Of a stretch of 37,767 nt of DNA, positions 14,801 through 20,376 are shown one piece after another. The stretch is from Candidatus Desantisiibacteriota bacterium (GTDB lineage Bacteria > JACRDZ01). The position numbers and the translations under genes were made by a program. Location of the stretch: contig JACQWU010000323.1 in the NCBI GenBank assembly GCA_016209155.1, forward strand, positions 1 through 37,767, read 5' to 3'. Every line of letters begins with the position of its first letter. Within the stretch, counting starts at the first letter, position 1. The notes beneath the pieces are model-generated. The model searched no databases and was not told where the DNA came from. It was given only the letters and a program-made list of their open reading frames with translations.

Positions 14801-17800
14801 TTGAATTTCCAGTAAAGCATCAAACATTTGGTAATAGTCAGGGATTATCTTTAATTGCATTATTAAATCTTCTTTATAGTATCGTTCTCCTTGATACTGA
14901 AACACGCCCATGCTTTGAAAAGTATAAATTAATAATTTATGACTAAACTTTTCCAACTCGCTAAAAGCCTGCAAAAGCCTAAGAACCGTATCAATTTCAG
15001 GTATTTTGGGTTGTACTTGTGTAATTACAGTTTCAAGGATTGATGGAATGGTCAGAGGATAAAGTTCAATCCAGCGATTCTGGTCTATTCCCATCATCTC
15101 GTATAAGCGTTTATCTGCTTTGACCGAAATGATTTGATCCACCCTATAAGCTAATGTTCTCTTAATTGCCTCCATACCTTCTTTAGGCTCTATTGAACCT
15201 AAACCCTGTGCTGAAAGCCTTCTTTTGTATTCTGCGTTTGCCACAATCCCCACACTTCCCCAGTAGCCCCAATTAATAATCTTCACCGGATAAGACTCAT
15301 TCTGATTAAGATAATGTGCATACGCATCTTTGAATGTACACCCTGCGATATAATTACTCTGACCTGCATTGCCTGCAAAAGAAAGAATCGAGGAGAAAAA
15401 CATCATAAAATCCAATTCTTCTCCTTTTAAAGCTTTGTGTAAAACCACACTGCCTCTGATCTTCGGAGCCAGTGCTAAGCGAAAAGTCTCTTCATCCATA
15501 TTTTTCAGGGTTTTATCTCTCAAGATAATGGCAGAATGAATAACTCCGTTGATCTTGCCAAACTTTGATTTAGTTTCTTTAACAACAGCTTTCATAGCAT
15601 CCAGGTCAATGGCATTAGCTTTCAGATAAAGAACTTCGCCGCCTTTGGATTCAATCAGAGAAATCGTTTCCTTCTGCTCTGCGCTGAGATTGCTTAGTCC
15701 TATCAGTACTAATTTTGCCTGTACTGTCTCAGCAAGATGTCGGCTTAATTCCAGCCCTATGCCTCCACCCCCGCCTAAGATTAAATAGACTCCGTTTTGC
15801 TTAAAAGGTGTTTGACTTACAGATGGCAGACTAACAGGCTCAAATATCCTCGTATACCGCTTATCATTCCTGATTACGACTTCATTGGCTTGATGATGAG
15901 GGGGTTCATCGAGTATCGTTTTAACTAATGTTTGCAATTTTTCTGAATTTTTATGTATGTTCTCTAAGCTTATGTCAATACAGGTTATCTCCCACTCCGG
16001 ATATTCTTTAGCTATGGTTTTGGTTAAACCAAACAGGCTTGCTCCGTATGGTCTTATGATCGCATCCGTCTGTATCTGATGAACATCGTTAGTAATAACT
16101 TTTAACTTAAGTTTTCTCTGGGAAAAGCCACAACTAGATAGTGATTTGATCAAACGGAACAGAGAGAGTATGCCTTCTTCCTGACTCTCTTCCAGATACA
16201 TTAGATCATCCATGTCACTGGCTCCAGTTTGTATTCCTCCAAGAAAATAGATAGTGTTAATATTTTCAAACTGTGTTATACAGTCATTTAGGGCAGTGAA
16301 ATCTCCTATTTTAATCTTACATTTATTTTTTGAATAGTGCTTTGTCTCATCTCCTAACTCAATCTCTATCACTTCATCTTTTGCATTTGCTTTTGCCAAT
16401 GGCTTTTTAAACGCTAAACTTTGAGATGAATAAATAATAAAAATTATTTTTTTATTTGTTCCATCCTTTGAATCTTCTGAAGACTCGATTCGCTTAATTG
16501 ATAATGGAGAAAATTTCCATTTAGGTAATACAAAAAAATCTTGGAACGGATTTTTATATCTTCGTAAGGACACATGACTAAATTCAATACATATTAAACC
16601 TTTATTATTTAAAAAGACTGCATTAAATTGATCCTCATCAATTCTTTTAACATAAGCATATCCCTGATCCTCGAGAGGATGAAATATTTTCACTTCATCT
16701 ATGCTGAATGGCAGTCTAGGTTGATCATGCAGGATTTCATCAGCTGCTGTAAGTCCAACTATAGTCTGAAGAACTCCGTCCAGCATAGTGGGATGAAATA
16801 TAAAGTTTTGAAATTCCTCCTTGAGTGTTTCAGGTAATGCAAGAATAGATAATGCTTCATTTTTATTGAGAAATAATTCTTGAATAGATTGAAGGCTCAG
16901 GCCATAGGCTAATCCCTTTTTTTGAAAATCTTCATAACACTCTTTCTTGCTCTTTCTAACAATACAATTCTTTTTCACAACATCAATATCAATATATTCA
17001 TTTTGGCTTTTTGCTAAATTTTCATATACTAATTCACCCTGTGCATGCATTATTTTTTGACTGTTCTCTCCGATGCTGCTCACTTCGTATGTTGTAGTAT
17101 TACCAGACGAATAGAGGTTGATTTGAATCTCATCTGATTTATTTGATATAGTTACAGGTCTTGCCCAGACAATATTCTTAAGGTTAATTACTTTTTTTCT
17201 GCTTTTAATCTCTTCTGCTGCGCATGCCATTTCAATACATGCAACCCCTGGTAATACCTTCTGTCCAGCTACTACATGATCTTTTAAATAAAATTCATTT
17301 CCAGTAAATAAGGTAGTGAATTTTTTACTTCTCGCATCTGAAACATCCTTGTGAAGGAGCGGATGCAATTTATCAATTCCTTTTTCTTTTGTACGAACCA
17401 AAAAGGATACATGATCGAATATGTATAATGGCAGGGATACTTTATGAAAAATTCCAGATTGATAAAGCGTTTCCCATTTTATATCCACCCCATGTAGCCA
17501 TAAATATAGTAAGGATTTTCTTAAATTAGCAGACATATCTCCTGATATACCTAAATTTATTGATCTGTCTGTATCATCACAATGAATACCTATACCCAGA
17601 TTTAAAAATTTAAATTTTTCTACAGTTGCTGGAATGCCTGATATTAATAGCGCTTTTTTAATCCAGTCATGAATATCAAAAATTTCGCTAAGATTTTGAT
17701 TTTGATCTTTAAGATATTGATACGGATTTTTTAAATTCAAATTATTTTGTCTTTTATTAAGGATATCTACGATAGATTCAAAATCAGGAGTTTTGCTGCA

Positions 17801-20218
17801 TAATAATCCAAACAACATTTCTTTAGGTAAAACATCATCTACAATAAGGTCTATCAATTCATACAGTCTTCCATCAAGAACTCGCTGATCCTGAGACAGA
17901 TTCCATTTTTGATCGAGTCTCTGAAGAGAACTCAAAATCACTACTAAAAATAATAGTCTCTCATGCTCAGTATAAATATTTCCTGACAGTAAAAAATTGT
18001 CATCATAAAGCATTTCCATAAAACTGCATTCTGATTGTTTTAGAATGACATTCCATTCTTCTAGATATTTTTTAAAGGTAAACTGACTTGAATTTAATAA
18101 GCGTGCTTTTTGTATAAAATGATTTAACACTTCTTGTGGGACACTCAATCCATCTACAAGCAATTTGAGATAGGTTTTATTAAAATTATATGGTCTTAAT
18201 ACTTGCTCAGTAACATGATCATAAAAAGGAATGGCGGGACGATAAAACTTAACTTGTTGTAGCTCTTTATTATCCGTTAATATACCAAAGATATCCTCCA
18301 ATCTCATAATTCCACTAACAGCAAGACTTAACCAAAGGCCTGACTTCTCCCCTATAACTAATTCCGGGGAAAATCCTAATTCTATCAAAGTAGATATATA
18401 AGAATAGCCTGCTATAAAAGAATAAATAGGACGATACTTTTCTATCCACTGCTTTTTTTGAAACCTTTTTTGCAGATCCTGATTTTTATCCTGATGCTGC
18501 AAATATTCTATAACCTTATATAGGTTTTGCTCAAAGATATTTTCATTCTCTATGATTGGTCTAATATCATTAAAACCTTTCCATATAAGATCATTAATCC
18601 GTAAACACCAAGGTTGCATTCCTTTCGAAAAAATAACATCCTTTATTTTCAAAGAATCTATCAGGTCATTTTTATTATTTACAATCTTTCCATACCGATA
18701 AGGAAATGAAACTCTTCCCGTGAGAAGTGTTGCACAAACATCTTGAATATTCATATTTGAATAATCATCGCTCTTAACAAATAATTCCCATTCCTTTATC
18801 ATCTTCTCCAGACTTTGTGGAGTTTTTGCCGAAAGGACAAATAAATTATTTGATTCAGACACTCTTTTTTTTCCAGTATCATTTGTTAAAAGGCTTGTGC
18901 ATGACATTTTTTCTAATGGAGAAAATTCTTCCAATAACAAATGGGAATTCACTCCGCCAAAACCAAATGAACTTACCCCTGCCCGCAGTAATAGACTATC
19001 TTCCTTATCCTTCCAATCAGTCAAATCTGTAGCAACTTTAAAAGGTGTCTTTTCAAAATCAATAATAGGATTTATTGTCTTAATATTTAATGTAGCAGGA
19101 ATCTTTCTGTGCCGCATCATTAACAATACTTTTATAATCCCTGCTATGCCAGCAGATGCTTCCAGATGCCCGATATTTGTCTTCACAGATCCTATTTTGC
19201 AAAATTTATTATTTTTCGTATATTTACGAAAAGCTTGGGTAAGCGCCTCTATCTCGATAGGGTCACCTAATGATGTACCTGTTCCATGAGCCTCAATATA
19301 ACTTATTGTTTCCGGATTTAATCCTGCATCTTGATAAGCTGCTAAGATCACATCCTTTTGCGCCTCTATACTCGGCGCAGTGAGCGACAATGCCTTACCC
19401 CCATGATTCACTGCTGAGCCCTTAATGATTCCGTACACATGGGCACCTGCTTCTTCTGCATCTTCTAAGCGTTGCAAGAGGATGGACCCTACACCATCTC
19501 CAGGAACATATCCATCAGCATCTTTATCAAAAGTTTTACATTGACCATTAGGACTGAGCATCCGCGATTTTGAAAACGAAATATATTTCCATTGGTTAAG
19601 ATTCAGATTTACACTGCTTACAATCGCATAATCACATTCTCTTCGTAAAAGAGCACTCTTCGCTTCATGTATTGCTACGAGTGATGAAGCACATGCTGCG
19701 TTAATTGAAATGCTTGCACCTCGCAAATTAAAGACATACGAGATCCGGTTAGCCAATATACTTTCAAAATTGCCCAGGCAATCATAAACATCAGTTTCTA
19801 CATGGGGCGACAATATCTCATGCCGATAATCCACCGTCATTACACCCACATACACTGAGGTCTTTTTCCTCTGCAGAAGAGCAAGTGGTAAGCCTGAGTC
19901 TTCTATGCAATGCCATGTTTCTTCAAGAAGCAACCTCTGTTGCGGATCCATCACACTTGCTTCCCTCGGAGAGATATTAAAAAACCGATTATCAAATTGA
20001 TCAATGTTATCCAGCAGCCCGCACCACTTACTGACACTTTTGTTTGGTTCGTTTATATCAGAAGAATAAAAAGTGTTAATATCCCAGCGATCGGGAGGGA
20101 TTTCTTTAATCAAGTTAACACCGCACACCAGATTGTTCCAAAATTCGATGTAATTTTTAGCACCCGGAAATCTGCATGCAATGCCAATAACAGCGATATC
20201 CTTTATTTCTTTTTTCAT
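386..20218 (-). CDS. Trans-AT polyketide synthase, four modules, 6610 aa
   Basis: Giant modular polyketide synthase that extends and processes an ACP-bound chain in the cytoplasm. Domain order: KS (6-431), truncated AT-like insert (about 570-900), DH, KR, C-methyltransferase, ACP; KS, DH, KR, ACP; KS, DH, KR, methyltransferase, ACP; KS, ACP. Every KS keeps its active-site Cys (176, 2454, 4011, 5946) and both His motifs (EAHGTG, NIGHLE). Every ACP has its Ser (2189, 3753, 5688, 6530). No functional AT, loading module or thioesterase is present, so acyl units come from a trans-acting AT encoded elsewhere, and the chain is received from and passed to other proteins. The ATG is preceded by AAGGG. 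The linkers after KS2-KS4 end in the LPxYPFxxxRYW block typical of trans-AT synthases. The C-terminus after ACP4 is a short charged helix that could be a docking element (inference). It is the last gene of the minus-strand cluster. Confidence 0.97.
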   Translation of the reverse strand: MKKEIKDIAVIGIACRFPGAKNYIEFWNNLVCGVNLIKEIPPDRWDINTFYSSDINEPNKSVSKWCGLLDNIDQFDNRFFNISPREASVMDPQQRLLLEETWHCIEDSGLPLALLQRKKTSVYVGVMTVDYRHEILSPHVETDVYDCLGNFESILANRISYVFNLRGASISINAACASSLVAIHEAKSALLRRECDYAIVSSVNLNLNQWKYISFSKSRMLSPNGQCKTFDKDADGYVPGDGVGSILLQRLEDAEEAGAHVYGIIKGSAVNHGGKALSLTAPSIEAQKDVILAAYQDAGLNPETISYIEAHGTGTSLGDPIEIEALTQAFRKYTKNNKFCKIGSVKTNIGHLEASAGIAGIIKVLLMMRHRKIPATLNIKTINPIIDFEKTPFKVATDLTDWKDKEDSLLLRAGVSSFGFGGVNSHLLLEEFSPLEKMSCTSLLTNDTGKKRVSESNNLFVLSAKTPQSLEKMIKEWELFVKSDDYSNMNIQDVCATLLTGRVSFPYRYGKIVNNKNDLIDSLKIKDVIFSKGMQPWCLRINDLIWKGFNDIRPIIENENIFEQNLYKVIEYLQHQDKNQDLQKRFQKKQWIEKYRPIYSFIAGYSYISTLIELGFSPELVIGEKSGLWLSLAVSGIMRLEDIFGILTDNKELQQVKFYRPAIPFYDHVTEQVLRPYNFNKTYLKLLVDGLSVPQEVLNHFIQKARLLNSSQFTFKKYLEEWNVILKQSECSFMEMLYDDNFLLSGNIYTEHERLLFLVVILSSLQRLDQKWNLSQDQRVLDGRLYELIDLIVDDVLPKEMLFGLLCSKTPDFESIVDILNKRQNNLNLKNPYQYLKDQNQNLSEIFDIHDWIKKALLISGIPATVEKFKFLNLGIGIHCDDTDRSINLGISGDMSANLRKSLLYLWLHGVDIKWETLYQSGIFHKVSLPLYIFDHVSFLVRTKEKGIDKLHPLLHKDVSDARSKKFTTLFTGNEFYLKDHVVAGQKVLPGVACIEMACAAEEIKSRKKVINLKNIVWARPVTISNKSDEIQINLYSSGNTTTYEVSSIGENSQKIMHAQGELVYENLAKSQNEYIDIDVVKKNCIVRKSKKECYEDFQKKGLAYGLSLQSIQELFLNKNEALSILALPETLKEEFQNFIFHPTMLDGVLQTIVGLTAADEILHDQPRLPFSIDEVKIFHPLEDQGYAYVKRIDEDQFNAVFLNNKGLICIEFSHVSLRRYKNPFQDFFVLPKWKFSPLSIKRIESSEDSKDGTNKKIIFIIYSSQSLAFKKPLAKANAKDEVIEIELGDETKHYSKNKCKIKIGDFTALNDCITQFENINTIYFLGGIQTGASDMDDLMYLEESQEEGILSLFRLIKSLSSCGFSQRKLKLKVITNDVHQIQTDAIIRPYGASLFGLTKTIAKEYPEWEITCIDISLENIHKNSEKLQTLVKTILDEPPHHQANEVVIRNDKRYTRIFEPVSLPSVSQTPFKQNGVYLILGGGGGIGLELSRHLAETVQAKLVLIGLSNLSAEQKETISLIESKGGEVLYLKANAIDLDAMKAVVKETKSKFGKINGVIHSAIILRDKTLKNMDEETFRLALAPKIRGSVVLHKALKGEELDFMMFFSSILSFAGNAGQSNYIAGCTFKDAYAHYLNQNESYPVKIINWGYWGSVGIVANAEYKRRLSAQGLGSIEPKEGMEAIKRTLAYRVDQIISVKADKRLYEMMGIDQNRWIELYPLTIPSILETVITQVQPKIPEIDTVLRLLQAFSELEKFSHKLLIYTFQSMGVFQYQGERYYKEDLIMQLKIIPDYYQMFDALLEIQVKAGFIQLTGQEILTNSRLENAELKEELKDNVNMKKQLLSLYPEIRSHVDLLWACIQSYPDILTGKRDYMEIMFPGGDFSLVEGVYKGNVIADYYNQFMATIVSGYIRYMLHKGDVEQIKILEIGAGTGGTSKFVLEAIREYAQKIRYFYTDISVGFTQYGRKRFGVEYPFVEFKALNIEEDPKAQGFEPNSIDVVIGTNVIHATKRIDNTLNQTKKLLKTSGLFILNELIRVQDFITLIFGLTDGWWLFNDSENRLKNSPLIEMENWRGIFESNGFRKAKILGLPNITEDKTAQRIIIGESDGMVLIKENKKPEKEVKERYPEEIKHIGSNYNEKPINIPASANGLREKVMEYVKSIFSEVLQIKKTDMDEQSNFEKYGVDSLIVMELNKNFERDFGKLPVTLLFEYPSAGALTDYFIKNYTNDIKKRFSLERPSFLENSNQIFTTDKVKKEKGLSEMKYGFTKGESENKTMGDKPEDDSKNPDTVHDIAIIGVSGRYPMSESLKSFWKNLRSGKSCISEVPIDRWDWHKYYNPDSRQTGKSYSKWGGFINEVDRFDPLFFNISPKEAENMDPQERLFLETAWSLFEDAGITRKALAEIDYKVGVFVGVMNNNYVRYGSPVAYWSIANRVSYYFNLQGPSIAIDSACSASLTAIHLACESIKRGESQAAIAGGVNLILHSAHYSNLSSMNMLSRDEKCRAFGDDADGFVDGEGIGAVLLKPLKKAIADGDQIYAVIKGSFINAGGKTSGYTVPNPNAQASLIKETLKRANIDPRTISYIEAHGTGTSLGDPIEITGLTKAFKEYTEDKQYCSIGSVKSNIGHLESAAGIAGLTKVILQMKHKQLVPSIHTEKLNPNINFEESPFYIQRELKEWKQPVIKEAGKDKIYPRRAGISAFGAGGSNAHLILEEYEKPNLQARIENQEQYIIMLSAKDKERLKTYALEMHEYLEKNKDAISLADIAYTLHVGREPMEERLALVVSNTKDLLEKLSLYYESKADIENIFQGNVKVSKAQVGILIEGNAGKEFIGSLINDRKIEKLAQLWTVGIEIDKSLLYSGHKPNRISLPTYPFARDRYWISESENIKGISTRQSQIAMLHPLIDTNESTLEEQCYKKVFTSEDSYIKNHIVENEMMLPGVVHLEMARAAGNLAYRKGKVRKLKDIIWVKPVTVTDGMQDVLISLYSNRDKGVVDFEISTTGEVNSRIIYSYGKLVYDEISDNNEFIDIEAIRARCPNIKSRKECYDMFQSVGLQYGSGFRTIQKMYHNEREALSLIELPKELRGEFQDFVLHPSLMDGALQTVAWLMVSNETASMLSVPFSIGELEIKMPLPEKFYVYVAIAENGYSKDAPLNKFHIQLVDEGGSALVKIKDFLPRLFHNKTKTIQGFNDNELLNKERITDLNTHETLYFHGEWEKMELITKETIKAQRGTILFFDTGEEVFNTLNNRIKNDNNTPAVILVKPKESYSDKGNNIYEINPGQPNDYRRLFKTLREKDKMPDKIIHLWSKEQFTNKEDALRNQLDHGIYSIFHLSQGLMEQKIKGKIHLLYVYSSHANELLPQYAGVTGFAKTIHMENPNFIYKIIDLQITKKFKTNLNPSRLLDLILPEFQSEDRKNVEICYKDGSRFIKNYKEFKLTNKANISLPLKKEGVYVITGGAGGLGLIFAEHLARKVKARLVLVGRSDLSNEKQRKLQGIEKLGSKIMYIKADISQKGDVEKFISKARSRFGEIHGVIHSAGVIRDSLMLKKTKENMEAVLSPKVYGTIWLDEVTKEYPLDFFVMFSSIAAITGNIGQSDYAYGNSFMDNFSEMRRQWKEEGKRSGKTLSINWPLWESGGMVVPEDSIAFYKKLTGARPLSNEKGIQVFEDGLISPVSQLIVLEGEGEQIKNALNKDYSADVEYNSKQYGLQEKIQLQEKAEIFLKNIISHQIKLQSSKIQSEDPFERYGIDSVMILNVTRELEEHFGVLSKTLFFEYKNIRELTKYFIENHIERLLEAIGGYNKTGTKGMEEKVYQDNELKRYQRPGRFVHSSEEAENGTEDIAIIGLSGRYPMAKNIEEYWENLKKGKDCITEIPQDRWDYQEYYNPDKEKIGNSYSKWGGFIEDVDKFDPLFFNIAPREAEVMDPQERLFLETVWHTIEDAGYTLARIEKNRVGVFVGVMYSEYQLFGVKESQKGNIIALGSLHASIANRVSYYFNLQGPSIALDTMCSSSLTAIHLACESIRRGESELAIAGGINVSIHPNKYILLSQLKFASSDGRCRSFGEGGNGYVPGEGVGAVLLKSMQKAIEDGDHIYAVIKATAINSGGKAKGYTVPNPNAQASLIKETLKRANIDPRTISYIEAHGTGTSLGDPIEITGLTKAFREHTEDRQYCSIGSVKSNIGHLESAAGIAGLTKMILQMNHKQLVPSIHTEKLNPNINFEESPFYIQRELKEWKQPVIKEAGKDKIYPRRAGISAFGAGGSNAHLILEEYKSLNSPNVTLEGQYIIVLSARNEERLKVYSREIAAFLENKDVSDTDLLDISYTLQVGREPMEERLALVVSNTKELLEKLLQYSEGKSDIENVYRGDIKSNKEKIELLGEEEEGKEFLRKLLNKKKLTRLARLWVNGVEIEWGLLYSNQIPKRIPLPVYPFAKERYWVTDIDSAACSKTISMVNISAVHPLLHQNTSDLFEQRFSSTFTGDEFFLADHVVNGQKVLPGVAYLEMARTAVEQSTKALREDLTGISLKNIVWAKPISVNGQPVHVHIGLYPENNKEIVYEIYSTPQESDVDIVTHSSGIAHLISISEIPILNIKDLKAQCTKSKLSSSKCYELFKAMGIEYGSRHQGINEVLIGDSQMLAKLSLPSFISDTKDQFVLHPCLMDSALQASIGLMIGDDNSILSDDVVYSKPILPFALEELEIFGKCASLMWAFIRYSNGSKAGSIIYKFEIDLCDDKGNVCVRMKGLSLRTMESAIQASVSELPVGNILLTPVWDSIPKPNGDIFPLSTKQVVIIGGNENNRLAIQKLYPNAYALDIESDDTIENITQKLRDYSTIDHVIWIAPYAPLISLADEAIIENQNCGVLQVFRIIKAFLSLNYDTRNLGWSVITIQSQPIHKGDRVNPSHASINGLVGSLAKEYPNWNIRFIDLDSRDEWPIYDMFTLPADSQGEAWVYNKGEWYRQNLLLIDCPHSNQTSANYKFGGVYVVIGGAGGIGEVWSEYMIRNYKAQIIWIGRRKNNPTIQAKLNRLTDLGPAPLYISADASNLDDLQRAYEEIKQRYININGIVHSAIVLLDQSLANMQEEQFNSALSAKVSVSVRMVQVFKREPLDFVLFFSSMQSYVKAAGQSNYAAGCTFNDAFAHQLVLEWPCTVKIMNWGYWGSVGVVSSKAYQERIAQAGIGSIEPPEGMKATETLLVSPMDQIAMIKIIKPLVMKGVNTDEAIAVYENTLPSIIQIIKDKILSTRQIVLKENDAMSEMEEVICRILLEQLQAIGIFTEDQVALADLKIKSGLSEFYDKWLKESISVLVRKHYLHFDGALYTVVDKNRVDINVLWKEWEQKKGQWLKDPNMKAKVILLATTLRGLPDILKGKMNATDIIFPNASMSLVEGIFKDNPVADYFNEVLANVVVDYFEERLKQDPSARIRILEIGAGTGGTSTIVFRKLRRYKDNIEEYCYSDISMSFLLHSEKEYGQENPYLTYGIFDVSAPIAGQKINAGGYDLVIAANVLHATKKIRQTLQNAKAALKKNGVILLNEITNTSLFTHLTFGLLEGWWLYEDIGLRIPGCPGLYPETWQKVLKEEGFGAVFFPAHESHRLGQQIIVAESDGVVRQKLMPKMSIPSVQKKVNAEVRKEQPIEQRYSTTGEIKYDSLRDRTINYIKKLVGEILNIPAHNIDSKTPLEKYGIDSIFIVRLTGALSKVLNNITSTLFFEYQTIDGVADHLIKTQKESLITLVGLDEHEHQKEISHNDEIYVTSSPENHNLPIRKNRRFLKRYNQKTEQTESQNFRFQDIAIIGLAGRYPEADNIIEFWNNLKNGRNCIAEIPGDRWDWQTYFNEEKGKKGKIYTKWGGFIKNIDKFDPAFFQISPREAEQIDPQERLFLEIAYSSIEDAGYTPATLCGSRKIGVFVGVMNGNYPTGSSYWSIANRLSYFLNFQGPSIAVDTACSSSLTAIHMAVESLHSGTSECAIAGGVNLIVNPEHYIKLSEMTMLSSSNQCKSFGNQADGFVAGEGVGAIVLKPLHKANIDNDHIYGIIKGTMLSTGGKTNGYTVPNPNAQTDMIKEALKRTKIDPRTISYIEAHGTGTSLGDPIEITGLTKAFGEYTEDRQYCSIGSVKSNIGHLESAAGIAGLTKVLLQMKYRQFVPSLHSRILNPNIDFKNTPFVVQQELAEWKRPILEINGATKEYPRIAGISAFGAGGANAYVIIEEFIQKKENQLSITITPQNPAIIILSAKNENRLKEQVQRLLAAILEQQFLDANLADIAYTLQVGREAMEDRLAIMVSSIRELEEKLKKFLEGQDNFENLYRGQVKRSKDVLAIIAEDEDIEKTIDTWISRKKYDKLLDLWCKGLNVNWSKLYSDKKPHRISLPTYPFVQERYWLSENNVMPSGSSTSTDAKSIHSLADKKASHLSEDKSRSILSQHPLKTEPAEVIILSNKSEKPNKIKLASLSDNQLPAHKTSDQNQIILPSISKSLPELKIMDNSKPVIQKYNPVSIKLLQEELAISLAKTLYMEHSEVDIDKPFIDMGLDSVTGVEWVRVINKQYGISIIATKIYDYPTIREFAGFLSKELNKSDRTLHVSLESTPSYSIEKVLEQVYEGNLDIEQADQLL
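2864..8704 (-). other. PKS module 3: KS-DH-KR-MT-ACP
   Basis: KS3 has DTMCSSS (C4011). DH3 has HxxxGxxxxP (H4491) and DxxxQ (D4664). KR3 has GGAGGIG near 4992, a Ser pair and Y5131, and like KR1 has Cys (5135) instead of Asn four residues after the Tyr. The LLD stereo loop suggests B type. A C-methyltransferase with EIGAGTGG lies near 5426. ACP3 has GIDSI (S5688). The layout repeats module 1 without the AT remnant. Predicted output is a second alpha-methyl, alpha,beta-unsaturated unit (inference). Confidence 0.88.
7401..7882 (-). repeat. KS3 tract duplicated in KS2
   Basis: This 482-bp part of KS3, from the conserved GYTVPNPNAQ region to the end of the KS, aligns without gaps to 12072-12553 in KS2 with about 23 differences by my hand count (about 95% identity). 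Outside it, the two modules are clearly more divergent. Confidence 0.8.
8705..13348 (-). other. PKS module 2: KS-DH-KR-ACP
   Basis: KS2 has DSACSAS (C2454). DH2 (about 2903-3190) keeps H2933 and DxxxQ (D3101), but the HxxxGxxxxP motif reads HIVENEMMLP, with Asn in place of Gly. KR2 has GGAGGLG near 3462, an SS motif, Y3601 and the normal Asn3605, and an IRD stereo loop of B type. ACP2 has GIDSV (S3753). There is no methyltransferase. Predicted output is an unmethylated alpha,beta-double bond if DH2 is active (inference). The second half of KS2 is nearly identical in DNA to that of KS3. Confidence 0.88.
12072..12553 (-). repeat. KS2 tract duplicated in KS3
   Basis: Partner of 7401-7882. Both ends of the similarity are sharp: at one end the sequence diverges just before the GYTVPNPN codons, and at the other just after the HLILEEY codons. 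KS4 shares part of it (about 1824-2060) at lower identity. Confidence 0.8.
13349..20218 (-). other. PKS module 1: KS-(AT remnant)-DH-KR-MT-ACP
   Basis: KS1 starts at residue 6 with no loading domain before it. Its active-site block is AACASS (C176), not the usual TACSSS. DH1 (about 953-1235) has HxxxGxxxxP with H981 and DxxxQ with D1147, so it looks active. KR1 has GGGGGIG near 1482, a Ser pair and Y1623, but the usual Asn four residues later is Cys1627. LRD in the stereo loop suggests a B-type reductase. The C-methyltransferase has the SAM motif EIGAGTGG near 1925. ACP1 has GVDSL (S2189). Predicted output is an alpha-methyl, alpha,beta-unsaturated thioester (inference). Confidence 0.88.
17519..18511 (-). 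other. Truncated, inactivated AT-like domain in module 1
   Basis: Residues about 570-900 lie between KS1 and DH1. The KS-to-DH distance here is about 520 residues, against about 165 in module 2. The stretch LGFSPELVIGEKSG followed by AVSGIMRLED aligns by eye with the AT signature around GHSxGE and the LSLED helix. The position of the catalytic Ser is Lys625 and the preceding His is Glu624. A block IPFYDHVTEQVL resembles the AT element before the C-terminal helix, but it follows after only about 20 residues instead of over 100, so most of the small subdomain is missing. It cannot transfer acyl groups. It may survive as structural or docking surface. Confidence 0.6.
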
Positions 20219-20257
20219 ATTTTTTCCCTTACACCATATTTGGTAATGTCAAAAATT

Positions 20258-20350
20258 AACCACAGAGAACACTGAGAAATTACAGAGTTTTCTCCGTGTT
20301 CTCTGTGGTTCATTTTTTTATCCTTTTTTCATATTACTTTTGACAGTACC
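20258..20350. repeat. Palindrome plus direct repeat, copy B, upstream of the PKS gene
   Basis: Bases 20258-20310 form a hairpin whose 22-base arms start with AACCACAGAGAACAC and pair with one mismatch. Bases 20288-20350 are the direct repeat of 322-380. It sits in the 158-bp gap between the ECH gene and the synthase start, so a transcript from the upstream genes must read through this stem. It could reduce synthase expression or process the mRNA (inference). Confidence 0.75.
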
Positions 20351-20376
20351 CCATATTTTTGAAATTACTTTTTTCT

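Noticed and set aside
17519-18511. Functional cis-AT domain in module 1
   Set aside because: The catalytic Ser and adjacent His are replaced and the domain is strongly shortened; only a remnant is supported.
18897-19289. 130-codon frame antisense to KS1
   Set aside because: The same antisense pattern appears opposite KS2 and KS4 at the same place in the domain, so it is a by-product of conserved KS codons.
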